From Cynocephalus volans (taxonomy: Eukaryota; Chordata; Mammalia; Dermoptera; Cynocephalidae): 64,000 nt of DNA. Position numbers and translations under genes: made by a program. Positions 1 to 10,070 of this stretch are shown here, piece after piece. The number at the start of each line of letters is the position of its first letter. The first letter of the stretch is position 1. The notes below the pieces were generated by a model that did not search any database, was not told the origin of the DNA, and saw only the letters and a list, made by a program, of their open reading frames with translations. The DNA lies in assembly GCF_027409185.1 (NCBI RefSeq), contig NC_084463.1, forward strand, positions 49,842,907 through 49,906,906, written 5' to 3'.

Positions 1-960
1 TGTTTGGGTCGATTGGGCAACCAGGGTAGGGGGCTTTCCTGTTGGGATGACATCCCTCTAACCACAGACATCCCATTGGTGTGAAGGTGAATGAGGCTGG
101 AGTCTTCATCCCATTAAAAAATGAATGTGCACAAGTAGCCTTATACGCTGCTTCTAGGAGACATTAAAGGTAGAGAAAACACATTGTCTTTGGTTATGAT
201 TCTGTGGGATAAACGTAAGCAGTGAATTCTACCCCTTTACCTTATTTCAATTGTGAGTTATCTGTGTGCAGACACTGTGTTGGGCCGAGAGCACATCCAG
301 TGCAAGGGAAAACAAATACAGACAGTATTTGTGGCTTCCAGTCTAGTGAACAAATATTTACCCACTTAAATATTTAATTCCTTGGTCTGTTACTCCTTTC
401 CACCTCAGATTGTGCTCCAGGGAACTCGGCTCACTTTCTCTCTGCACTCCAGCCCCAATCCAGTGCTTGGAGGAATGAGTGCTGAGAAGTTGGCAGAACG
501 GGCCATTCTCATGCTGTCTAATGTCAGCTTCTGCAAGGAAGGTTCTTGGGTCCCAGCACGGAGGCCAGTGGTAACAATGGTTGGCCTGCTTAGATGCACT
601 CTCCTGAGATGGCTGTTAGAAGAGCACCGAGTAGATAAATGGAGCTCAGAGTTTTGGACACTTCTCTGGGATTGGTGTAGCATCTCTCCTCCTGACTGCA
701 CTGCAAGGGGTGGTGACCACAGGAGTGCCTTTGAGTCTGCAGCAATTACAGAAGTGAGGCCTCAGCACTGCCATCCTGCTACAGCTGGGAGTGGGGGTCA
801 TTACAAGGTGTCTCCAGACAGAGCATCTGCTCCTGGGATGGCTCAGATTAGAAAAGATGACACACACACTGCTTAGTACTGGGAGATGCTGATCAGTGAC
901 AGGTACTGTTCACCAGGTAGGATGTGCACGAGAAGACAGGCCACCTGAGATGCCCCACAA
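1..960. other. Unassigned sequence with one open frame
   Basis: No family was recognised in this stretch. A 164-codon frame is open on the plus strand from 382 to 876, and shorter frames overlap it on the minus strand. Its conceptual protein shows no domain, signal peptide or repeat that I can identify. The region is moderately GC-rich and may be unique sequence or a very old LTR. I do not treat the frame as a gene, because overlapping open frames on both strands are expected in GC-richer DNA. Confidence 0.3.
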
Positions 961-964
961 GCCT

Positions 965-1810
965 GATCTCACCTGAGTTAGAGCTAGCTACAGCTCTGAA
1001 GCTGGTGATAGGGCTGCTTCTGGAGCTGGCTGTAGCTTTGGACTTAACACTGGCTCTAGCTGTGGAGCTGAAGCTGGGATAAGCTCTAATGCTGCAGTTG
1101 GTGCTACAGCTGCTGCTGAAATGGCTCTTCCTCTGAAGATGGTGCTGTCTAATTGCTGGATTGCTTTTGGAGCAGGATCCAGATCTAGAACTGGCACTAG
1201 AGATATCACTGGATCTGGGACAGAAGTTGGTTTAAGAGATCACAATGGAGGAGGCTCTAGCTTAAGAGACAGTGCTGCCTCTGACCCTTGGAAGTGGCAA
1301 TGAAACTACAGCTAGAGTTGGTGCTCTGTTAGGAACTGATGGAAAAACTGGTGCTGGAGTTGGCTCTAGCTCTGTAGCTGGCACTAGCTCTAGATCTGAA
1401 GAATTTGTCAAAGGTGGTTCTAGCTCTGGAAATAGCGCCTGAGCTGGTTGTGAAGTTGTCTCTAGGTCTAAAGCTGGCTGAAACTCTAGTCCTGCAGCTG
1501 TGGCTGAAGTGGGTAGTAAAGCTGGCACTGGAAGTTGCTCAGGAGGTGGAGCTGGAGATAACTCTGGTGCTGACACCAGCTCTGGAGAAAGCACTAGCTC
1601 TAGAGCTGCCTGTCCTGTTGCCAGAGTTGGTGCTGGAGCCGGCTGGAGCTCTGGACCTGGCTTCCACCAGGTGTGCCCATCCAGGTCTCCAGCCCTTAAC
1701 TTGGGGAGGAGAATCAGCCCCCATGCCTGGAATGTGGCATGAAGGCAGAGAAGGTTGGCCCTGGGCACTGCAGATTCTCCCAGTACCAAGTGCAGCCTAT
1801 TGCAATACAA
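965..1810 (-). pseudogene. RALGDS-like Pro/Ala/Glu linker segment, degenerate (second stretch)
   Basis: On the minus strand this region encodes repeated short motifs such as PELQPAPAP, ELVLSPELVSAPEL and ATELEPTPAPV. They resemble the low-complexity linker of Ral guanine nucleotide dissociation stimulator, which lies between its REM and CDC25 catalytic domains and is rich in 'ELEPAP' repeats. On the plus strand the same DNA appears as an irregular GGAGCTGG-type minisatellite. Two open frames cover it (1810-1262 and 1209-988) with a frame change and stops between them. No CDC25 domain follows. It lies about 2.7 kb downstream of the other RALGDS-like linker at 4.5-5.0 kb, so it may be a second copy or part of the same decayed locus. 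The match is compositional, so confidence is moderate. Confidence 0.45.
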
Positions 1811-1989
1811 TACAAAGTTTTTCTCTGGGCACTGGGACCAAAGTCACAGAACGTCAGAGCTGAGGAGTCCCTAGCGCGGCATCTGGGTGCAGCCCCCTTT
1901 TCAGGAGGGAACACCTGGGATCTATAGATACTGGGATCAAATATTACCTCTCACCCTCTGTAGAACCTAGGAGGGGGAGAGTTTTATTC

Positions 1990-2085
1990 AGTCTCTGTTT
2001 CCTCATCAGCAAAGTGGGGACAGTAGTTCAGCCTCCCTCATGGAGCCATTATGAGGATTCAGTGAGATTCTCATGATGACGTTTG
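1990..2085 (-). repeat. MIR SINE fragment
   Basis: The sequence 'TTTCCTCATCAGCAAAGTGG' followed by 'ATTATGAGGATTCAGTGAGA' matches the reverse complement of the MIR core region. MIRs are ancient tRNA-derived SINEs shared by mammals. The copy is diverged and short. Confidence 0.7.
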
Positions 2086-4150
2086 AGGCCCCCAGCGGAC
2101 CTGCTGCTATGGACTCCCCGCCTCTGCCCACCCTGTTCCCTCTGCCTGGTAGGCCCGACTCACCCCAACAATGTTGATCCTCAGGAAAGCCTTTCCTCAC
2201 CCCTAGTCTGGGTGGGGCGTCCCTCCAAGGGGCTCCTGCAGCACTGGGACTCCCATCATCAGACCCACACTGGCACCAGGACTGGACAAGACCCACTAAC
2301 TTCGTCCTTGTGCCTGTGGATGTCTGTCCCGTTCTCTGGGGATGCCTGCCATGCATCTTCCTCTCCATCAGCCACGTCAGGGTCCCTGGTAGTCTCTTCC
2401 TCCTTCCCCAGGACCCTGATCTCAGCTGTCTGTGCTCCCTGGCAGGAATCCTCCCCACCCAGGCTTTCCACTCACCAGCCAGACACATCTCAGGATTCCA
2501 AAGTGGCCCAGCAGCACTGGGAGGTAGTTAGTGGTGTTTTTTGGAGGAGAATCTTGTTTTGCCTGGAGACATTGGTGGGTTTATTTGCCAGTCACTTTGT
2601 ACAAAGTATGTAGAGCCCGGGTCCCAAAACACTAGGTCACACCCAGCCCATGCAATCCCTTCCCCATGGCCTTTGCTGCTCTCTGCATATATTATGATAA
2701 CTAGATTTTAAAAATATATATTTCTATGGTAGAAATTCCTACAAAGATAGTAGAAGGAAAGTAGGAATATTACAAAGCCTAATCTTTTGAAGGTAATTTA
2801 AGAAAAATACCTATGAAGATGTGCTTGACTTAGGAGGAGATGTAAATTCAGGAAATGGAAGATCAAAAGAGCCGTTGGTGTGAGAAGCTCCTCAAGGCCC
2901 CTGGAGTTACAAATGGGAGGAAGTGCTGAACTCAGTCCTGCTGGTCCCCAGAACTCTCCTTCGTCAGCCTGACGGTGCTGTGTCCACGACATCAGATGTT
3001 GTTCATGTTGCTTCTTTAATAATAATTTCAAGTGTGAAAAATGTAAATTATCATCATCATGAGACCTTCCTAAACACTCAGCAGCAAGGATGGCTTTTGC
3101 TTTAGGGAACCCCAGTCTACAACAGAACACAAAGATGGGGTACCAAAGCTTCTGCACATGTCATTGATCAGTGTTCAAGTCATGACAAGGAACAGTGAAA
3201 ATGGGATCCATTTCTCCTACTGGATGTGCAATAGAAGGCAAAGAAGATTTCAACCACAGGGCAAATGATGACTTCGGGGCTTTGTAAAGGTCTGAAAATA
3301 TTCACAGTCACACTGCAGGATTTGAAATCTGAAGAGTCTCAGGTTGATGTTTACAAGTTACTAAGTCAACTGAGAAACCTGCCCACAAGTCTAGAATGCG
3401 CACTCAGCCCACCACTGTTATTGCTGTTTCCTATTCTGTCTTGTGCACGTACTGATGCCTATGAAGTGCCAAAGTGGCTTCGCAAAGCTGGCCATGGAAA
3501 GGGCGTCAGGAATTACTGCCCGTGAATGTCAAGTTGCAGCTTCATACATCACACATGCTGGATGAAATGCAAACATGGAGACTTGGTATTAAGAATGTGA
3601 ATGGAGAGCAAATGTTCTTGGTCCTTGATGAGAATCTGGACTCAAGGGCCACTCTGCAGGCACCAGCAGAGTAGGGAAGTAGGGTGGGCCACATTCTCAC
3701 TGGTGCTGGAAGCCACTGGACACAGAAACCTGCCCATCATATGGAGACAAATGACATCTCAATACTGTAAAATTTCTGTTGTCAGCATGGAGGAGCTCCA
3801 AATCTTGACATTTCCTGTCTCTATGTACTGCTCCCCTTTGGGGTTGCAAGAGCTTGTCCTCTGTCCCTTTAACAGCATTGATAAATGAGAGTTGTGTGTA
3901 CCCCTGGCATAGTCACCCTTTCTCTGACAATGAGGGCTTTTCCAGTTGGTCTTTTCACCTGTAGACAGTTTGGTGCATTTAGTTTTAGCAATAGGAAGTC
4001 CAGTCATTTTCACTGTGGCTTCTGGCTCCTCAATTGTTGGACAAGTTTCTACGACAAGATTATGAAAATACTTATAGTTACGGTTGTGTTGTGTGATTTT
4101 ACTTATAATCTTTGACCTACTATAATGTGTTTCTTAAAACACAAAATAAA
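2086..4150. other. Unassigned, no gene recognised
   Basis: This is mixed-composition sequence. The 2.1-2.5 kb part is GC-richer and has overlapping open frames on both strands, which argues against any one of them being coding. Short open frames at 3265-3525 and 3474-3674 have no recognisable domain. I see no RNA gene or clear repeat boundary here. Confidence 0.3.
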
Positions 4151-4154
4151 AATT

Positions 4155-4440
4155 AATCACTTTGCTACATAGTATGTGGCCAGATGCAAAAGGCCATATA
4201 ATATATATGATTGCAGTGACAGGAACAATCATGAATAGTTAAATTCAAAACACCAAAAAATTTGTGGTTTCTAGGGACTAGGGGATGGATGATAGGGAGC
4301 GACTGCTTAAAGGCTACAGTCAATGACGTTTTCAGTCACTGGACACAGGTGATGGTTGCACAACACGGGGAAGATACTTAATGCTACTGAATTGTACACT
4401 GTAAAAACACTGAAACATTTTATTCTATTGCAAGGAAAAT
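4155..4440 (+). mobile_element. L1 3' end fragment
   Basis: The stretch 'GTGATGGTTGCACAACA' followed by 'CTGAATTGTACACTGTAAAA' is the familiar end of old L1M-type 3' untranslated regions. The order is continuous on the plus strand. No ORF2 remains upstream of it. It is a short, truncated, old copy. Confidence 0.6.
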
Positions 4441-4499
4441 CTACTACAGAAAAGACAGAAAACTTGGAGGAGATGCAGGAGAGACAAAAGTGAAGACAA

Positions 4500-4970
4500 A
4501 CACAATGGCAGAGTAGGGCAAGGACAGCTGTGGAGCAAGAGGTGACAGGGTCAGGTGCTCAGGAGCTGGCAGGGAAGGTGGGACAGGAGCTGGCGCAAGG
4601 TGTGGGACCACTGGCAGGCAGCTCAGGTTCTGCAGCTGGTGCAGAGGGGGTTCCTGGGACCGGATTTGCCACAAAAAGAGCTTCCATCACGGAATCCTCC
4701 TTGACAGCAGGTGCTGCATCTTGCCCGGGACCTGGAGCCAGTGGCAGAGCTCAAGGTGGACCCAGTGCTGGTGTGGGTGCTCTGGCTGGGGTTGCCTCCA
4801 GCTCTGCAGCCACCACCATCCTCCATGCTGGGCCTGGTTCCTGTTCTGGTGACGTCTGCATGGCTGTGAGCTCCGCTTCCTCTGGTTCTGGCTCTCGACA
4901 TGGCAATGGACCTGGAGAAGGAATAAGCTCTTGGATGGTGTTTGAGCTTGGGCTGGACTTCCAGCCACAA
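4500..4970 (-). pseudogene. RALGDS-like Pro/Ala/Glu-rich linker exon, broken
   Basis: On the minus strand the segment reads REPEPEEAELTAMQTSPEQE, then AAELEATPARAPTPALGPP and a stop codon. This resembles the Pro/Ala/Glu-repeat linker of RALGDS. It follows, in the correct order for RALGDS on this strand, the REM-domain exon at 5226-5419. A candidate splice acceptor ('GGAAGTCCAG') lies near 4950. The reading frame is closed by a stop near 4751, and the downstream CDC25 catalytic exons are not visible. I infer a decayed duplicate. A functional RalGEF is not supported. Confidence 0.55.
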
Positions 4971-5225
4971 GAAGACAAAACACCGTCCATGTGACTGACT
5001 TCCTATGTGCTTTCCAATAACAGAACAAACTTCCCCTGTCTTTCTGAGAAACCAAGTGCAATGAGCCAGCCTAAGCAAGTATCCCCAGATGCAGAATGCT
5101 GCAAGATTGGTCTGAGTTTCTCAGTGTCCCTGTCCCCACCCCCACACATCTGGAAGCTCTACTCTGTGTGGCCCAACCCAGCCCCGTCCCCAAACCCTCA
5201 CATGCACCCACCCCATCCTCCTCAC

Positions 5226-5419
5226 CCTTGTGCTCTGCCTCAGTGGGTGCCAGGTGCTCCTTCTGGGCCAGAAAAAGGTGAACACAGCGCTCCAGTTCTG
5301 AGCCTGGAAGGTTCAGCTGCAGACAGTCCAGCACCATGTTTAGAACAAAACATTCGGGGGGCTGACTGCAATCACTGTCATATGAATCCAGCCATGTGCC
5401 CAGGATAAAGGACATGGCA
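5226..5419 (-). pseudogene. RALGDS-like REM-domain exon
   Basis: The minus strand encodes AMSFILGTWLDSY, then PGSELERCVHLFLAQKEHL and EAEH. This matches the RALGDS exon reading roughly 'NAISSILGTWLDQY ... PGSDLERRAHLLLAQLEH ... EAE', which belongs to the REM (Ras exchanger motif) domain. The exon is bounded by a good acceptor (ATCCTCCAG before 5419) and a good donor (GTGAGG after 5226). This shows a DNA-level duplicate, not a retrocopy. RALGDS activates Ral GTPases downstream of Ras. Here only this exon and linker-like sequence can be found, so the locus is most likely a gene fragment. The upstream REM exon was not found between 5420 and 5860. Confidence 0.7.
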
Positions 5420-5639
5420 CTGGAGGATACAGGAGGGTAGCAGAGTCACAGGGTGGACTTTCATTCCACACTGCCCTTCCAGGGTTCCACTGTGTGGCTG
5501 CGCTCCTGGGGCCCCCTGTCAGGCTGCTAGCCCCATCCCACGCCCACCCCCTATCTTCCAGTCCTGGCAGAGATGGGCCTGGTGACCCAGGAAGGCCAGC
5601 AGGAGCTTCCATGGGAGGAGCCTTCAGTCACTGGTGTGA

Positions 5640-5815
5640 CCACCTTTCCCTCTTCATGGACATTGCCACACTCCTCTGTCTGTGTCCCTGCCCTATCCCC
5701 ACTGGAATGAGCTCCCCTTCAGGGTAGAGAGGGTGCTGTCTGTTCTGTGCCTTCTATGGGCTGGGACACAGGAGGTGCTCTGTGAATACCTGATGAATGA
5801 GGGAACACAGGAGGC
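5640..5815 (+). repeat. LINE-2 3' end fragment
   Basis: The order 'AATGAGCTCCCCTTCAGGG', 'CTGTCTGTTCTGTGCC' and 'GGAGGTGCTCTGTGAATACC' followed by 'TGATGAATGAG' matches the diverged 3' end of LINE-2 (usually ...GTGCTCAATAAAT...TGAATGAATGA). It is ancient and short. Confidence 0.55.
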
Positions 5816-7263
5816 GTCCTCTCACCTGGCCTTCCCAAGGTCCGTGGAAAACATCACAGTTTAGAAAACCTGAGAGACTGTATTGAAAAATTCTTAGAGC
5901 TGACAAAAAAATTTAGTAATGTTGCAGGATACAAAATCAGTACACAAAAATCAATAGTCTTTTTTACACTCCAACAACAAACTGGCAGGAAAAGAATTCA
6001 AGAAAGCAACACTATTTACAATAGTTACCAAAAAAAACAAAATATCTATGAATCAATTTAAGCAAGGAGGTCAAAGAATGTTACAATGAGAACTACAAAT
6101 CACTGATGAAAGGAATTAAAGAGGATACCAAAAGATGGAAAGACTCTCCCTGTTCATGGATTGGCAGAATCAATGTAGTGAAAATGTCCATACCACCCAA
6201 AGCTGTCTAAAGATTCCATGTGATCCCCATCAAAATACCAATGACATTCTTCGGAGAAATAGGATAAACAATCCACACATTCATATGGAACCACAAAAGA
6301 CCACAATTATTCAAAGAAATCCTGAGAAAAATAAATAAATAAAGCTGGAGGCATTATCCTTCATGACTTTAAAATGTATTAAAAATCTACAGTAACCAAA
6401 ACAGCACGATACTCACATAAAAACAGATAATCAGACCAATGAAACAGAGCACCCCAAAATCCACCCACATATTTACAAACAACTGATCTTCAACAAGGGC
6501 ACCAAGAACATACAATGGGTAAATTAATAGTGTTAGGAAAACTGGATATTCATATGTAGAAGAATAAAACTGGACCTGAAGCCCTTGCCATATACCAAAA
6601 TCAACTCAAAGGGTTTAATCATATAAGACCTGAAACATTAAAACTTGAAGAAAACACAAGGGAAACTCCTCCAGGATAAGTCTTTATGAATAAGACACCA
6701 AAAGTACAGGCAACAAAAGAAAAAAAATAAACAAATGGGATTATATCAAACTAACAAGCTTCAACACAGCAAAGAAAATAATCAACAGAGTGAACACACA
6801 ACCTCAGAATGGAAGAAAGGGAGAAAATATCTGCAAACTATGCATCCGACAAGGGACTAATATCCAGAATATACAAGGAACTCAAAGAACTTTAGAGTAA
6901 AATAATAATAATAATAGTAATCCAATTAAAAAATGGGCAAAGTAACTGAATGACATCTCTCAAAGGAGGACATACAAATAGCCAACAGGTACATGAAAAA
7001 ATGCTCAACATCACTAATCATCATGGAAATACAAATCAAAACCACACTGAGATATCATCTCACCCCAATTAGACTGGCTAATATACAAAAGACAGAATAA
7101 CAAATACTGGCAAGGATGCAGAGAAAGGGAAATCTCTCGGCACTGTTTTTGGGCCTTTAAACCAGCACATTATGGAGAAAAGTATGGCAGTTACTTAAAC
7201 AACTACAGACAGAACTACCATATGATCGAGCCATCCCACTACTGGATATATATCCAAAGGAAT

Positions 7264-7870
7264 GATATATTAATGTGTTTCTGTTACTTATGGTAAAATA
7301 CACAGAACTGGGTATTTTGTAAAAAAAATGAAATTTACCGCTTACAGTTTCTGAGGGTAGGAAGTCCGAAGTCCAGGGAATACATCTGGTGAAGGCTTTC
7401 TTTGGTGGTGACTTCGGTGACAGCAGAGTATCACACTGCAAAAATGGTGGAGCAGAGGGCCGAGCCCGTGGTGCACTTGGTAGAGTGCTGCGCTGGCAGC
7501 GCGGCGACGCTCCCGCCGTGGGTTCGGATCCTATATAGGACTGACCGGTGCACTCACTGGCTGAGTGCCGGTCACGAAAAAACGACAAAAAAAAAAAAAA
7601 AAAAAAAAAAATGGTGGAGCAGAGACAGTGAGAGAGACAGACTCTCCCCTCTCTTCTTTTAAAGCCCTCTGAACCATGACCCTCACCACCACTTTTAATC
7701 CATTCACTATGGCAGGGTCCTACAATCTAATCACCTCTTCATGGCTCCACCTCTCAATTGCCATATTAGGATTTCCCACCCTCCTAAAGTCACAGTAGGG
7801 GCAAGTTTCTAATACATAAAACTTGGGGGACACAATTCAAGCTTCAGTGAGCTTCAATCCACTACAAATG
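7264..7870 (-). mobile_element. MaLR/MLT-type LTR-like element inserted in L1
   Basis: Sequence inserted in the L1 contains 'GGTAGGAAGTCCGAAGTCCA', 'TCTAATCACCTCTTCATGGC' and 'CACCTCTCAATTGCCA'. I recognise these as part of a common old MaLR-like LTR in minus orientation. It is itself interrupted by a SINE at 7458-7610. The family name is from recognition only. The exact ends are uncertain by tens of bases. Confidence 0.5.
7458..7610 (+). mobile_element. tRNA-derived SINE (colugo-type) with perfect target duplication
   Basis: The element starts GGCCGAGCCCGTGG, carries a pol III B-box-like GGTTCGGATCC, then CTATATAGGACTGACCGG, and ends in a run of about 25 A. The 14-bp sequence ATGGTGGAGCAGAG occurs on both sides (7444-7457 and 7611-7624), a clean target-site duplication typical of L1-driven retrotransposition. 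The lack of decay in the tail suggests a young copy. Related copies lie at 53165 (minus) and 54671 (plus). I associate this SINE with flying lemurs. That is the main clue to the organism. Confidence 0.85.
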
Positions 7871-8465
7871 GAAATCATCATGTCAAAGTGATACCTGCAA
7901 GCCCATTTTTATTGCAGCCCTATTTACAATAGCCAGGCTACAGAACCAACCTAAATCTCCATCAATGAGTGACTGGATAAGGAAAATATGGCATGTATAC
8001 ACAATAGAATACTACTCAGCCACAATAAAGAATGAAATTATGTCATTTGAAGCAACATGGATGGGCTTGGAGAAAATTGTGACACAACCTGAGTACAGAA
8101 AGAAAAATACCACATGTCCTCACTCATAAGTATTAGCTGAATTCATAAATAAACAAGTGAACAGTAAGGAAAGAGAGAGAGAGAGAAAGAAAGAAACAGT
8201 GATCACAATATGTTGATTTTCTAGAAGAAGAGAACAGAGCTGTGGTTACTAGATGAGAAACAGGGAAGAGAGGAGAGAGGGAGGGGGGTTAATGAGAAAT
8301 GAATGAGAAATTGGTTAATGGACACCGGGAATGATTATGAATTGTAATGATGAAGAAGCTAACTATCTTGATTTGACCATTACACACTGTACACTACTAC
8401 TGATAGTCAATTTTGCACCCCACTAAGATGTATAATCAACTATGCTTCAATAAAAAATAAATGGA

Positions 8466-9443
8466 AAAAACATTTTTAAAATTAAAATAAAATGATAATG
8501 AAACAGAAAAATTAGGAATTTTGATCATAAATTAAAATTATCAGGTGACATTTTTATAAATTGATGTTTTAAATCAATGTGAAACAAAAAAAGCCAGTGC
8601 TCTGTAGGTTGCTGAACTCATGACCACTTTATAAGACTATAACGTTTGTTTCATAAAGACATGTCTGATGTATAGCTATTGTATGGCCCCTCATTTAGAC
8701 TGGTTTGATTATTGGTTATACTGACTTCTAAAGGTATAAAACATGCTCTTGCAAACTTTTAAGTTTTCAGGATGACAGGATATTTAGAGATTAAACTAGT
8801 TTCTATCCAATTCCTTTGATCTGTCTAACATCTAAGAAGCTAATAGAAAAAGACTTGAATCTTGGACACCTTCGGGCTTCCAGACCTACAGACTTATGTG
8901 ATTAACTGTGAGGGACGTGGGAGTGGAAAATAAAGTTAAGACTTCAAGGACGGACAACAGGACCCTTGCAGAAAAATCACAATGAGAAGGCAGGTGGCGC
9001 ACTTGGCTGCACATACTCAGAAAGAGCCTGGATATGTGGAGGGGGCAGGAAAGCTGTCCCAGATGTGATCTGACTCTCTGGAAGCACCTCTGTGAGAGAC
9101 TGAGGTGGATGTAACCATGTAGCAACAGACGTAGTAAGAAGACAGAAAAAATTTTCTATGGATTCCATGTGAGGTGTGAGAGAAAATAGTCAAATGTAAA
9201 GTATTATTTTTCCTGATTCATTACGTAGAATGCATGTGTAAAACACAATCCAATAAGATGAAATAAAATGTGAAAACATTTAAAAAATATTTAGGAGAAT
9301 AAAATGTGGGGGTATACATGTGACAGTCATCCTTGGAGATTATATAATGCATGTGTTTTCTGCAAACAGACAAGCTGTGTTCAGATCTGGGATCTAGGGA
9401 AAAAATGGTAGAAACAGCAGAACATGACCAACAAATGCTGGGC
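8466..9443. other. Unassigned; 3' side of the KRAB gene
   Basis: This is where the next exon of the minus-strand KRAB gene would be expected to start appearing. Two minus-strand frames (9125-8886 and 9168-8977) are open. Neither contains the CxxC...HxxxH spacing or the TGEKPY linker of C2H2 zinc fingers. No repeat is recognised. Confidence 0.4.
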
Positions 9444-9485
9444 TTTACTCTTCCCTGCCTCCCTGCCCATTATGCACTGACTGAC

Positions 9486-9578
9486 CTTGTAGGCTCTGGT
9501 TGAGGGTTTCTTCTAATGTCCATGACTCTGCTCCCTGCTCCAACTTGAAGATCACCTCACATTTGGGAATGTAGCAGC
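9486..9578 (-). CDS. KRAB-b exon of a KRAB-domain gene
   Basis: On the minus strand a 93-bp exon encodes CYIPKCEVIFKLEQGAE then SWTLEETLNQSLQ. This is the lowercase-b/B box that follows KRAB-A in many zinc-finger repressors (compare 'IPKPEVIFKLEQGEEPW'). The acceptor (TTAACAG) and donor (CAAG|GTCAGT) are intact. Its phase continues the KRAB-A exon: the last G of that exon plus GC makes Gly. In KRAB proteins the A box recruits TRIM28 and the B/b box strengthens this. If this exon is not spliced onward, translation stops after 13 more codons at 9447-9445, giving a protein of about 91 residues. No zinc-finger exon was found between here and the window start. Confidence 0.8.
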
Positions 9579-9824
9579 CTGTTAATAAGAAACAACACAG
9601 AACTTTGTAAACCTACTAAGTCAAGTCCTTAGAAGAATGACAAGAGCTTGGCTTCAGAAGCTGTGCAATGAAGGGGCCACTTAGAGACTGATGACATTTA
9701 CATTCTCCACTCACATTCCCCACAAAATGGAATCTTACCTAAATAGAATTCAACCCTATAAGTGGTTCCTATATTTATCAACAAAGAAGAAAGTGGTGCT
9801 CCTAGGACTTACTGTGGAGTTTCA

Positions 9825-9986
<162 letters not shown>

Positions 9987-10022
9987 TCATGATCACATGA
10001 CAGGAATCTGGGAGGGCAAGTT

Positions 10023-10026
<4 letters not shown>

Positions 10027-10069
<43 letters not shown>
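10027..10069. repeat. (TG)n microsatellite
   Basis: About 21 uninterrupted TG units lie in the intron upstream of the KRAB-A exon. Confidence 0.98.

Positions 10070-10070
<1 letters not shown>

Larger units (their letters stand above)
5865..8465 (+). mobile_element. LINE-1, 3' half, with nested insertions
   Basis: Degenerate L1 ORF2 can be followed on the plus strand. It starts with the reverse-transcriptase region ('GGATACAAAATCAGTACACA') and runs through 'CTGTTCATGGATTGGCAGAA' to the C-terminal part 'ACAATAGAATACTACTCAGC'. The 3' untranslated region ends in an AT-rich tail near 8465. Stops and frameshifts are frequent, so no protein is expected. A single insertion (about 7264-7870) splits the element. 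The L1 text resumes after it ('TATTTACAATAGCCAGG'). 5'-truncated. Confidence 0.85.

Noticed and set aside
8886..9168. Minus-strand frames considered as the missing zinc-finger exon of the KRAB gene
   Set aside because: No CxxC and HxxxH spacing and no linker motif.
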